Shown here in pieces: positions 52,437-60,565 of a stretch of DNA of 64,000 bases. The notes below the pieces were generated by a model that saw only the letters and a program-made list of their open reading frames with translations, ran no database searches and was not told the DNA's origin. This DNA comes from Streptomyces sp. NBC_01267 (GTDB lineage Bacteria; Actinomycetota; Actinomycetes; Streptomycetales; Streptomycetaceae): the NCBI RefSeq assembly GCF_036241575.1, contig NZ_CP108455.1, positions 4,901,501 through 4,965,500 on the forward strand, given 5' to 3'. The translations under genes and the position numbers were made by a program. The first letter of the stretch is position 1. Every line of letters begins with the position of its first letter.

Positions 52437-52540
52437 TCCGCCCCCGGACCCCCGCTCCTCAATCGCCGGAGGGGCTTGAGGCGTCCTCGATCGCCGGAGG
52501 GGCTTGAAGGTGTCCTCGATCGCCGGAGGGGCTGATGTGT
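52437..52540. repeat. dispersed repeat with three tandem 28-bp cores
   Basis: After a GGGGGCTCCGCCCCC hairpin, the core TCCTC(A/G)ATCGCCGGAGGGGCT occurs three times (from 52456, 52484 and 52513). The same core occurs inverted at 37.6-37.7 kb, so it is a dispersed repeat of the genome. Confidence 0.7.
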
Positions 52541-52566
52541 GTAAGGGGCGCCCCCACGCAGCAGTG

Positions 52567-52595
52567 GTGACAGGTTGGGATTCAGTACGTAGGCT
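52567..52595 (+). promoter_or_regulatory. leaderless hutH promoter
   Basis: GTGACA (52567-52572), 17 bases, TAGGCT (52590-52595), then seven bases to the ATG at 52603, with no Shine-Dalgarno sequence. Good agreement with a vegetative promoter of a leaderless gene. Confidence 0.6.
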
Positions 52596-52602
52596 TCTGA
52601 AT

Positions 52603-54147
52603 ATGGATATGCATACAGTCGTCGTGGGAACGTCCGGCACCACCGCCGACGACGTCCTCGCCGTCGCCCGCGGCAACGCCCGTGTCGAGCTCTCCGCCGA
52701 GGCCCGTACCGCCCTCGCCGCCGCCCGCGAGATCGTGGACGCGCTGGCCGCCAAGCCCGAGCCGGTGTACGGCGTCTCCACCGGGTTCGGTGCGCTCGCC
52801 TCCCGGCACATCAGCCCCGAGCTGCGCGCCCAGCTCCAGCGCAACATCGTGCGCTCGCACGCCGCCGGCATGGGCCCGCGGGTGGAGCGCGAGGTCGTGC
52901 GGGCGCTGATGTTCCTGCGGCTCAAGACCGTCTGCTCCGGGCACACCGGCGTACGGCCCGAGGTCGCGCAGACCATGGCCGACATCCTCAACGCCGGAAT
53001 CACCCCCGTGGTGCACGAGTACGGCTCGCTCGGCTGCTCCGGCGACCTGGCCCCCCTCTCGCACTGTGCGCTGACCCTGATCGGTGAGGGCGAGGCCGAA
53101 GGCCCCGACGGCGAGGTGCGGCCCGCGGCCGAGCTGCTCGCCGCAGCGGGCATCGCCCCCGTCGAGCTGCGCGAGAAGGAGGGCCTGGCCCTCCTCAACG
53201 GCACCGACGGCATGCTCGGCATGCTCGTCATGGCCATCGCCGACCTCAAGAAGCTCTACACCTCGGCCGACATCACCGCCGCCCTGTCGCTGGAGGCGCT
53301 GCTCGGTACCGAGAAGGTCCTCGCGCCGGAACTGCACGCCATCCGCCCGCACCCCGGCCAGGGCGCGGCGGCGGCCAACATGCTGAAGGTGCTCGACGGG
53401 TCCGGGCTCACCGGCCACCACCAGGACGACGCCCCGCGCGTCCAGGACGCCTACTCCGTGCGCTGCGCCCCGCAGGTCAACGGCGCGGGACGGGACACCG
53501 TCGACCACGCCCGTACCGTCGCCGAGCGCGAACTCGCCTCCGCCGTGGACAACCCCGTGGTGCTGCCCGACGGCCGTGTCGAGTCGAACGGGAACTTCCA
53601 CGGGGCGCCCGTGGCGTACGTACTCGACTTCCTGGCCATCGCCGCCGCCGACCTCGGTTCCATCGCGGAGCGCCGTACCGACCGGCTGCTCGACAAGAAC
53701 CGTTCGCACGGGCTGCCGCCCTTCCTGGCCGACGACGCCGGTGTCGACTCGGGCCTGATGATCGCCCAGTACACCCAGGCCGCGCTGGTCAGCGAGATGA
53801 AGCGGCTCGCGGTTCCGGCGTCCGTCGACTCGATCCCGTCCTCCGCGATGCAGGAGGACCATGTGTCGATGGGCTGGTCGGCGGCGCGGAAGCTGCGTAC
53901 CGCCGTCGACAACCTGACCCGGATCATCGCGATCGAGCTGTACGCGGCCACCCGCGCCGTCGAGCTGCGCGCGGGGCTGTCGCCCGCCCCGGCCAGCAGC
54001 GCGGTCATCGAGGCCGTGCGCAAGGCGGGCGTCGAGGGTCCTGGACCCGACCGCTTCCTGGCACCCGATCTCGCCGCCGCCGACGCCTTCGTCAGGGACG
54101 GGGGCCTGGTCAGGGCCGCGGAGACCGTGACGGGTCCGCTCGACTGA
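52603..54147 (+). CDS. hutH: histidine ammonia-lyase
   Basis: A 514-residue aromatic amino acid lyase. It contains the MIO-forming segment GSLGCSGDLAPLSH with C145-S146-G147 instead of the usual Ala-Ser-Gly, the catalytic-tyrosine loop PVYGVSTGFG, and the active-site stretches NGTDGMLG, QDAYSVRCAPQ and ASVDSIPSSAMQEDHVSMG (split). It deaminates histidine to urocanate, the first step of histidine use. The Cys variant needs only modest change of the autocatalytic loop and I believe it is normal for Streptomyces. Confidence 0.94.
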   Translation: MDMHTVVVGTSGTTADDVLAVARGNARVELSAEARTALAAAREIVDALAAKPEPVYGVSTGFGALASRHISPELRAQLQRNIVRSHAAGMGPRVEREVVRALMFLRLKTVCSGHTGVRPEVAQTMADILNAGITPVVHEYGSLGCSGDLAPLSHCALTLIGEGEAEGPDGEVRPAAELLAAAGIAPVELREKEGLALLNGTDGMLGMLVMAIADLKKLYTSADITAALSLEALLGTEKVLAPELHAIRPHPGQGAAAANMLKVLDGSGLTGHHQDDAPRVQDAYSVRCAPQVNGAGRDTVDHARTVAERELASAVDNPVVLPDGRVESNGNFHGAPVAYVLDFLAIAAADLGSIAERRTDRLLDKNRSHGLPPFLADDAGVDSGLMIAQYTQAALVSEMKRLAVPASVDSIPSSAMQEDHVSMGWSAARKLRTAVDNLTRIIAIELYAATRAVELRAGLSPAPASSAVIEAVRKAGVEGPGPDRFLAPDLAAADAFVRDGGLVRAAETVTGPLD

Positions 54148-54160
54148 CGACTGACGCGAC

Positions 54161-54205
54161 AAGACGCCTGACGCCTGACGCCTGACGCCTGGCGTCAGGC
54201 GTCTT
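54161..54205. terminator. hutH terminator
   Basis: Perfect 15-base arms (54161-54175, 54191-54205) with a loop made of GACGCCT repeats. Follows the hutH stop by 13 bases. Confidence 0.8.
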
Positions 54206-54410
54206 ATGGCAGCGGAGCAGTACGTGCGGGGCCGCCCGGGGCATCGTCGCCCGGGGCGGCGCTGTCCCGGGGTGCGGTCGTGTGCTGCCGGGCGTGCGCC
54301 GGCGCAGCCGCTCGCGGGCCGTCCTCGGCGTGCGCGGAGGGGACGAACGACAGGGCGCAGAGCACGGTTCCCGCGGCAACGGCGGTCAACAGCGGTCGGC
54401 GGGTGGACAC
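54204..54410 (-). CDS. small secreted peptide
   Basis: A 68-residue frame from the GTG at 54410, with GGGAG about ten bases upstream. A signal peptide (RRPLLTAVAAGTVLCALSF, cleavage near SAHAE) precedes a short Ala/Pro/Asp-rich mature part. No motif. It reads against the direction of hutH and ends over the terminator region. Plausible but weakly supported. Confidence 0.45.
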   Translation of the reverse strand: MSTRRPLLTAVAAGTVLCALSFVPSAHAEDGPRAAAPAHARQHTTAPRDSAAPGDDAPGGPARTAPLP

Positions 54411-54522
54411 AGGATCGATCTCCCTTGCTGCACAGGCGAATTGGCCCCGTTGGGCGCCGATGCTAGTGAAAGCAGCGGGTCGCGGGAAAGACGCAGCGGC
54501 CCGGAGCCTTACGCTCCGTCGC

Positions 54523-54879
54523 ATGGCCAACGAAGAAACATCCCGATATGTGCGACTCAAGGTGGAACTGGTGCTGGAGGTGCACGACGCCCCGGCGCTC
54601 TGCGAAGCGGCGCTCGAACGGATCGCGGACGACGCGGAAGGGCTCCAGCCCGGCATGCTGGGCGAGGACAGGACGCATGCCGAGGCGGCGGTCAGGGAAG
54701 ACGCCGCAGAGGCGGTCGCACACCTGGTGGACCCGCTCGACCTGATCGGGGACCTGCCGGGAGTGGAGCTCGTCCAGGCAGGCTGGGCGAGTGAGCAGAT
54801 CGACTACGACCCCGATTCGCTGGAATGGGACCTGGACGAGGAAGATGTGCCGGACGGCGACGCGGATGTGACACCGTAA
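54523..54879 (+). CDS. conserved hypothetical acidic protein
   Basis: A 118-residue cytosolic protein, rich in Asp and Glu especially at the C terminus (EWDLDEEDVPDGDADV). It starts with MANEETSRYVRLKVELVLEV, a beta strand followed by helices (APALCEAALERIADDAEG). No known domain motif was recognised. The gene order hutH, this gene, L,D-transpeptidase appears, from memory, conserved in Streptomyces. Confidence 0.7.
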   Translation: MANEETSRYVRLKVELVLEVHDAPALCEAALERIADDAEGLQPGMLGEDRTHAEAAVREDAAEAVAHLVDPLDLIGDLPGVELVQAGWASEQIDYDPDSLEWDLDEEDVPDGDADVTP

Positions 54880-55168
54880 CTCCGTTACGCGACAAGGCGT
54901 GTACGGAGCGACGCGTCCCGGGGTGCGGTACCGCACCCCGGGGCTGCGGGTCCGCTGCGGAGCCGCGGCGGTCTCTCCGGGATCTCTTCGGGATCTCTTC
55001 GGGATCCCGCTGGGACCTCGCCGGGGAACGAGTGTTGTTTCACACATCTTCACCTGATGTGGAACCGGCACTTCGGTACAGATGTTCTTAACAGGGTGCA
55101 GGGACGCAGCACGCTCGCGACCTGCTCGGGGATTTTCGGGGTATTCGGCAACGATGGAGAAGCGTGTG

Positions 55169-56422
55169 ATGACGGAAAGTAGGCGGCGCAAGGGCCTGAT
55201 GGCTGCGTCCGCACTGCTCGGCGGCGTACTGGTGCTGTCGGCCTGCAGTGGAGGCGACAGCAAGGCCGGTGCCGCGGACAGTTCGAAGAAGTCCTCGCAG
55301 AGCGCGGTCGACGAGGCCGCGGCGAAGGACACCTCCGACGCCCGAATAGCGATCACGCCCAAGAACGGCGCGAACAACGCCGGTATCAACAAGGACGCGA
55401 AGGTCGCCGTCACCTCGGGCAAGCTGACCCAGGTCTCGATGACCACGGCGGGCGGCACGGCTGTCAAGGGCACCATCGCGGCCGACGGCCTGAGCTGGAA
55501 GCCGGACGCCCAGCTCGACCGCTCCACCACGTACAAGATCGCTGTCACGGCCGCCGACGCCAAGGGCCGTCAGGCACACGAGAACTCGTCGTTCACCACG
55601 GTCTCGCCGACCAACAGCTTCATCGGCAACTTCACGCCCGAGGACGGTTCGACCGTCGGCGTGGGCATGCCGGTGTCGATCAACTTCGACAAGGCGATCA
55701 CCAACAAGAAGGCTGTCGAGGACGCCGTCAAGGTGACGTCGAGCAGCGGCCAGGAAGTCGTCGGGCACTGGTTCAGCCCCACCCGGCTGGACCTCCGCCC
55801 GGACCAGTACTGGAAGGAAGGCTCGACCGTCACCATGAAGCTCGCCCTCGACGGTGTCGAGGGTGCCAGCGGAGTGACGGGTGTCCAGGACAAGACGGTC
55901 ACCTTCAAGATCGGCCGCAACCAGGTCTCCGTCGTGGACGCCGCCGCGCACACGATGAAGGTCATGCAGGACGGCAAGACGATCAGGACCATCCCGATCT
56001 CGGCCGGCTCCCCGGACCACACCACGTACAACGGCCAGATGGTGATCTCCGAGAAGTACAAGCAGACCCGGATGGACGGCTCGACCGTCGGCTTCACCAA
56101 CGCGGACGGCAAGGGCGAGTACGACATCAAGGACGTCCCGCACGCCATGCGGCTGTCCAGCTCCGGCACCTTCATCCACGGCAACTACTGGGGCGCCAAG
56201 TCCCTCTTCGGCAGCGCCAACACCAGCCACGGCTGTGTGGGGCTCTCCGACACCAAGGGTGCGAACGACCCCAACACCGCGGCCTCGTGGTTCTACAACC
56301 ACTCGCTCATCGGTGACGTGGTCGTCGTGAAGAACTCCAACGACAAGACGATCCAGCCCGACAACGGCCTCAACGGCTGGAACCTGAACTGGTCGGCGTG
56401 GAAGGCCGGTTCGGCCGCCTGA
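55169..56422 (+). CDS. L,D-transpeptidase lipoprotein (Ig-like + YkuD)
   Basis: A 417-residue lipoprotein. ATG at 55169 is preferred over 55154 because GGAGAAG precedes it. Signal peptide ends at lipobox LSAC. Two Ig-like domains (about residues 45-165) lead to the YkuD catalytic domain with SGTFIHGNYW and SHGCVGL, which carries the catalytic Cys and His. It forms 3-3 cross-links in peptidoglycan. A paralogue with the same layout lies at 62.3-63.6 kb. Confidence 0.92.
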   Translation: MTESRRRKGLMAASALLGGVLVLSACSGGDSKAGAADSSKKSSQSAVDEAAAKDTSDARIAITPKNGANNAGINKDAKVAVTSGKLTQVSMTTAGGTAVKGTIAADGLSWKPDAQLDRSTTYKIAVTAADAKGRQAHENSSFTTVSPTNSFIGNFTPEDGSTVGVGMPVSINFDKAITNKKAVEDAVKVTSSSGQEVVGHWFSPTRLDLRPDQYWKEGSTVTMKLALDGVEGASGVTGVQDKTVTFKIGRNQVSVVDAAAHTMKVMQDGKTIRTIPISAGSPDHTTYNGQMVISEKYKQTRMDGSTVGFTNADGKGEYDIKDVPHAMRLSSSGTFIHGNYWGAKSLFGSANTSHGCVGLSDTKGANDPNTAASWFYNHSLIGDVVVVKNSNDKTIQPDNGLNGWNLNWSAWKAGSAA

Positions 56423-56596
56423 CCGAAGGCCGGGTCCGGCCGCCTGACCAAGGCCGGACCCACCCCGCCCCCGTACGACGGCGGCCCGTCCCCCTCTGTG
56501 GACGGGCCGCTGTCGGCGTTCCCGGGCCCGGTTCTTCTCATCGGTCTCTCACCCGGGCCTTATCCAGCCATCACCGGCGGCTCGTACTTTCACGCC

Positions 56597-58084
56597 ATGT
56601 TCTTCACCTACCTCCGGCGCGAGCTGCGCCGACGCAGAAAGGCGGCGCTCGTCGTCGCCTCGGGGCTGGCCCTCGGTATTGCGCTGGTCATCGTCGTCAG
56701 CTCGGTCTCCTCAGGGATGGGCCAGGCACAGGACAAGGTCCTTCAGTCGCTGTACGGCCTCGGTACGGACATGACCGTCACCAAGGCCGAGGCGCCCGCC
56801 GGAACCACCGGGAGCAACGCCCGGCCCAAGTTCGAGTTCGGCGCCAAGGGCAACAGCGACGACACGAAGCAGAGCAGCGACCGGGTGATGGTGCAGGGCT
56901 TCCAGACCCTGGCCTCGTCGACCGTCGACAAGGTCGGTACGCAGAGCGGCGTCTCGGGCGCCGTCGGCGGGCTGAGCCTGAACGTGCTGAAGGTCAACGG
57001 GCAGTTCAAGCGCGGCGAGTACAAGCAGCAGCCCGGCGGCGACACCGGCGAGGGCGGTCGGCGCGGCGGCTCCACCGGCGCCCCGCGCGGTGAGGTCCAG
57101 GGCGGCGGAGCCAACTTCGACGTCGACTCCTACACCGTGTTCGGCACCGACGTCGCCCACCTCGGCCTCGGCCCGCTGACCTCCTCGAAGATCACCTCGG
57201 GGCGTACGTTCACCAGCTCGGAGACCGACGCCGAGGTCGCCGTCGCCGACTCCTCGTACGCCGACAAGAAGAAGCTCAAGGTCGGCAGCACCGTCACGAT
57301 CTCCTCGGTGAAGTACAAGATCGTGGGCATCGCGACCCCCGACAGCGGTGACGCCGCCGCCAATCTGTACCTCCCGCTGAAGCAGGCCCAGACGCTGGCC
57401 GACGCCAAGGACAAGGTCACCACGGTCTACGTCAAGGCCGCCGACTCGAAGAAGATCTCCGGCGTCAAGTCGACGATCCAGAAGAACGTTCCGGGCACCA
57501 CGGTCACCACGTCCGCCGATCTCGCGGACACCGTCTCCGGTTCCCTCTCCACCGCCTCCAACCTCGCCACCAACGTCGGCAAGTGGCTGTCGATCGCGGT
57601 CCTCGTCGCCGCCTTCCTGGTGGCCGGGCTGCTCACCTCGTCGGCCGTCAGCCGCCGGGTACGGGAGTTCGGCACGCTCAAGGCGCTCGGCTGGAAGAGC
57701 GGCCGGGTCACCCGCCAGGTGGTGGGTGAGGCGCTCGTCAACGGCCTGCTCGGCGGGGTCCTCGGCATCGCGCTCGGGCTGGCCGGCGCGTACCTGGTGA
57801 CCGCCATCAGCCCGACCCTCAGCGCCTCGGTCGCCTCCTCCGGCGGCGGTATGCGCGGCGGCTTCGGCGGGGGCGGTGGCTTCGGCGGCGGTGGCGGCGG
57901 CTTCGGTGCCGGGCGGCAGGCCGCGTCGAAGGCCCTGGACATCTCGCTGACCGCACCGGTCTCCCTCTCCACCATCGGGGTGGCCGTGGCACTCGCCGTG
58001 GCGGGCGGCCTCATCGCGGGCGGCTTCGGCGGCTGGCGCGCCTCCCGGCTGCGCCCCGCGGACGCCCTGCGCCGCGTCGAGTAG
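56597..58084 (+). CDS. ABC exporter permease (MacB/FtsX type)
   Basis: A 495-residue permease: one N-terminal helix (about residues 18-40) preceded by a very basic stretch (RRELRRRRKAA), a large extracytoplasmic domain, then three C-terminal helices (about 335-360, 385-410, 455-480) with the FtsX signature RRVREFGTLKALGWKSGRV. Between helices lies a Gly-rich stretch (about residues 414-436). Works with the ATPase encoded 57 bp downstream. The substrate is unknown; lipoprotein or peptide export is typical. Confidence 0.88.
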   Translation: MFFTYLRRELRRRRKAALVVASGLALGIALVIVVSSVSSGMGQAQDKVLQSLYGLGTDMTVTKAEAPAGTTGSNARPKFEFGAKGNSDDTKQSSDRVMVQGFQTLASSTVDKVGTQSGVSGAVGGLSLNVLKVNGQFKRGEYKQQPGGDTGEGGRRGGSTGAPRGEVQGGGANFDVDSYTVFGTDVAHLGLGPLTSSKITSGRTFTSSETDAEVAVADSSYADKKKLKVGSTVTISSVKYKIVGIATPDSGDAAANLYLPLKQAQTLADAKDKVTTVYVKAADSKKISGVKSTIQKNVPGTTVTTSADLADTVSGSLSTASNLATNVGKWLSIAVLVAAFLVAGLLTSSAVSRRVREFGTLKALGWKSGRVTRQVVGEALVNGLLGGVLGIALGLAGAYLVTAISPTLSASVASSGGGMRGGFGGGGGFGGGGGGFGAGRQAASKALDISLTAPVSLSTIGVAVALAVAGGLIAGGFGGWRASRLRPADALRRVE

Positions 58085-58140
58085 CCACCCACCCCCCGTC
58101 CGTACAGCAGGAGTTGAGAGCAGGAGTTGAGAACCGTCCC

Positions 58141-58833
58141 ATGTATGAACTCAGCGGAGTCACCAAGCGCTACCAGCGCGGCAAGAAGACCGTCGACGCG
58201 CTCGCCGGAGTCGATCTGACCATCGAGGACGGCGGCCGTCTGGTCATCCAGGGCCCCACCGGGGGCGGGAAATCCACCCTCCTCCAGATGCTCGGCGGCC
58301 TGGACCGGCCGACCGCGGGCAGCGTCGTACTCGACGGGGTGGACCTCGGGACGCTCAGCGAGTCCAGGCTCACCAAGGTGCGCGCCGAGAACATCGGCTT
58401 CGTCTTCCAGTCCTTCAACCTGATCCCGACCCTCACCGCGCAGGAGAACGTCGAGACCGCGCTCGTCCCGCTCTCCGTCAAGGGCCCCGAGCGGCGCCGG
58501 AGGGCCGCCGAGGCGCTGGAGTCCGTGGGGCTGACGGAGCGCTTCGGGCACCTCCCCTCCGAGATGTCCGGCGGCCAGCAGCAGCGTGTCGCCATCGCCC
58601 GCGCCCTGGTCAAGAACCCCAAGGTGCTGCTCGCCGACGAGCCCACCGGCAACCTCGACGAGGGGATGCGCGACGAGATCATGGAGGTGCTGGAAGGGCT
58701 GTGGAAGGACCACGGGCTGACCTTCGTCATGGTCACCCACGACACCGCCCTCGCCCGCCGCGCCCCGCGCGTCGCCACCATCCGCAAGGGCAAGGTGACG
58801 ATCACGGAGAACGCGGCGGCGGGCCGGTCGTAG
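58141..58833 (+). CDS. ABC exporter ATP-binding subunit (LolD/MacB type)
   Basis: A 230-residue ATPase: Walker A GPTGGGKST, Q loop, signature SGGQQQRVAIARAL, Walker B VLLADEPTGNLD and H loop VTHD. The LolD-type PTGNLD and the partner permease indicate a MacB-like mechanotransmission exporter. It is the second gene of a two-gene operon, with AGGAGTTGAGA ahead of the start. Confidence 0.95.
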   Translation: MYELSGVTKRYQRGKKTVDALAGVDLTIEDGGRLVIQGPTGGGKSTLLQMLGGLDRPTAGSVVLDGVDLGTLSESRLTKVRAENIGFVFQSFNLIPTLTAQENVETALVPLSVKGPERRRRAAEALESVGLTERFGHLPSEMSGGQQQRVAIARALVKNPKVLLADEPTGNLDEGMRDEIMEVLEGLWKDHGLTFVMVTHDTALARRAPRVATIRKGKVTITENAAAGRS

Positions 58834-59018
58834 CGGTCACCCGGTGACGGCGGGGTCCGTCTGCCGCGTGCCGGGGCCCCGGGCCGCGAGCAGCCGCAGG
58901 ATCCCCGCCGACTCCGGGCCCGGTTCGGCACGGAGGGTGAGCGGACCCTGGTCGTGGTCGGCGGGGAGCGTCAGGCAGGCTGGACGGACCACCCCGATTC
59001 TGAGGAGAACGTTTCCGG
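58834..59018. other. intergenic region before the alcohol dehydrogenase gene
   Basis: On the minus strand a 51-codon frame (VVRPACLTLPADHDQGPLTL and on, ending at 58838) has coding-like third positions, but no start or family is evident. It could be the end of a lost regulator gene. Otherwise nothing was recognised. Confidence 0.35.
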
Positions 59019-60065
59019 ATGACTTTCACCACCGTCGCCGCGTACGCAGCCCCCGCTCCGAAGGCCCCGCTGGAGCGCACCACCGTGCCGCGCCGTCCGG
59101 TCGGAGAACACGACGTACTGATCGACATCAAGTTCGCCGGTATCTGCCACTCCGACATCCACCAGGTCCGTGAGGGCTGGGGCAAGGGACTGTTCCCGAT
59201 GGTCCCCGGCCACGAGATAGCCGGAATCGTCGCCGAGGTCGGTCCGGGCGTCACCAAGTTCGCCGTCGGTGACCGGGTCGGCGTCGGCTGCATGGTCGAC
59301 TCCTGCCGCGAGTGCGACAACTGCCTGGCGGGCCTGGAGCAGTACTGCGCGAAGGGCAACACCGGCACGTACAACGCCGTCGACAAGCAGGGCGAGCGCA
59401 CCTACGGCGGGTACTCCACCCACATCGTCGTCGACGAGAACTACACCCTGCGCATCCCCGAGGGCATCGCGCTCGACGTGGCCGCGCCGCTGCTCTGCGC
59501 GGGCATCACCACCTACTCGCCGCTCGCCCACTGGAACGCGGGCCCCGGCAAGAAGGTCGCCATCGTCGGCCTGGGCGGCCTCGGACACATGGGCGTCAAG
59601 ATCGCGCACGCGATGGGCGCCGAGGTGACCGTACTGAGCCAGTCGCTGCGCAAGCAGGAGGACGGGCTGAAGCTGGGCGCCGACCACTACTACGCGACCA
59701 GCGACCCCAAGACCTTCGAGGAGCTCAAGGGCTCCCTGGACCTGATCGTCTCCACGGTCTCCGCTCCGCTCCCGCTCGACTCGTACCTGAGCCTGCTGAA
59801 GACGGACGGTGCGATGGTCAACGTGGGCGCCCCCGAGGAGCCCGTCTCGCTCAACCTCTTCTCCGTCATCGGCGGACGCAAGACCCTCGCCGGGTCCGGG
59901 ATCGGTGGTATCCGCGAGACCCAGGAGATGCTGGACTTCTGCGCGGAGCACGGCTTCGGCGCGGAGATCGAGGTGATCGCCGCGGACGGGATCAACGAGG
60001 CGTACGAGCGGGTGCTGGCCAGCGATGTCAGGTACCGCTTCGTGATCGACACCGCGACGATCTGA
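59019..60065 (+). CDS. zinc-dependent alcohol dehydrogenase (cinnamyl-type)
   Basis: A 348-residue medium-chain dehydrogenase. Catalytic zinc ligands in GICHSDIH and GHEIAG plus the later C, structural-zinc cysteines in [20 protein letters not shown], and NADP-binding [13 protein letters not shown]. It reduces aldehydes or oxidises alcohols and belongs to the YahK/cinnamyl-alcohol-dehydrogenase group. GAGGAGAACG lies before the ATG. Physiological substrate unknown; acetaldehyde detoxification is possible but unproven. Confidence 0.93.
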   Translation: MTFTTVAAYAAPAPKAPLERTTVPRRPVGEHDVLIDIKFAGICHSDIHQVREGWGKGLFPMVPGHEIAGIVAEVGPGVTKFAVGDRVGVGCMVDSCRECDNCLAGLEQYCAKGNTGTYNAVDKQGERTYGGYSTHIVVDENYTLRIPEGIALDVAAPLLCAGITTYSPLAHWNAGPGKKVAIVGLGGLGHMGVKIAHAMGAEVTVLSQSLRKQEDGLKLGADHYYATSDPKTFEELKGSLDLIVSTVSAPLPLDSYLSLLKTDGAMVNVGAPEEPVSLNLFSVIGGRKTLAGSGIGGIRETQEMLDFCAEHGFGAEIEVIAADGINEAYERVLASDVRYRFVIDTATI

Positions 60066-60127
60066 CCGCCGGCGATTACTCCTGAGGTAATCGACACGCA
60101 CGCGCTGTCACGGCAGGCTCTGGCTCA

Positions 60128-60153
60128 CAGCGGTTCGCTCCCGCGAACCGCTG
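60128..60153. terminator. hairpin after the alcohol dehydrogenase gene
   Basis: Ten-base arms CAGCGGTTCG / CGAACCGCTG around CTCCCG. It sits between the dehydrogenase and the DUF1330 gene and may terminate the former. Confidence 0.6.
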
Positions 60154-60178
60154 GGCCCGAGCCTGTTGAGGAGGCCCC

Positions 60179-60538
60179 ATGACCGCGTACGCCGTGGCTC
60201 ATCTGCGTCCTGCCGACCACTTCGCGGAAGACGTCTTCGTCTACCTGGAGAACATCCAGTCGACGCTGGACCCCTTCGGTGGCCACTTCCTGGTGCACGG
60301 CGCCCAGTTGGAGGTGCGCGAGGGGAAGTGGCCCGGGACGCTGGTCGTCATCGGTTTCCCCGGGATCGAGGAAGCCCGCGCCTGGTACGACTCCCCGGCC
60401 TACCAGGAGCTGCTGCCGCTGCGCACCGGCCACGTGGACGGGGACGCCGTGCTGGTCGAGGGCGTGGCGCCCGGATTCGACGCGGCGGCGAGCGCGGCCC
60501 ACTACCGGGACGTCGCGCAGCGCATGAACACGGCCTGA
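60179..60538 (+). CDS. DUF1330-like (dimeric alpha-beta barrel) protein
   Basis: A 119-residue protein with the DUF1330 pattern: YLENIQSTLDPFGGHFLVHG, then LVVIGFPGIEEARAWYDSPAYQELLPLR. The fold is a ferredoxin-like dimer used by small monooxygenases and isomerases; no catalytic residue can be assigned. It follows the alcohol dehydrogenase in the same direction, and is possibly a separate unit because of the intervening hairpin. Confidence 0.82.
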   Translation: MTAYAVAHLRPADHFAEDVFVYLENIQSTLDPFGGHFLVHGAQLEVREGKWPGTLVVIGFPGIEEARAWYDSPAYQELLPLRTGHVDGDAVLVEGVAPGFDAAASAAHYRDVAQRMNTA

Positions 60539-60565
60539 ACCCGCTTTCCGGGCCCGGCCGCCCGC

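Noticed and set aside
55061..55086. GGAAC ... GTT, a possible SigE-type promoter before the first L,D-transpeptidase gene
   Set aside because: The spacing between the two elements is 18 bases, slightly too long, and the -10 is only GTT. Suggestive but not enough to claim.
58838..58993. 51-codon minus-strand frame before the alcohol dehydrogenase gene as a real gene
   Set aside because: Third positions look coding, but no ribosome-binding site, family or clear start is visible; kept only as a note in the intergenic entry.
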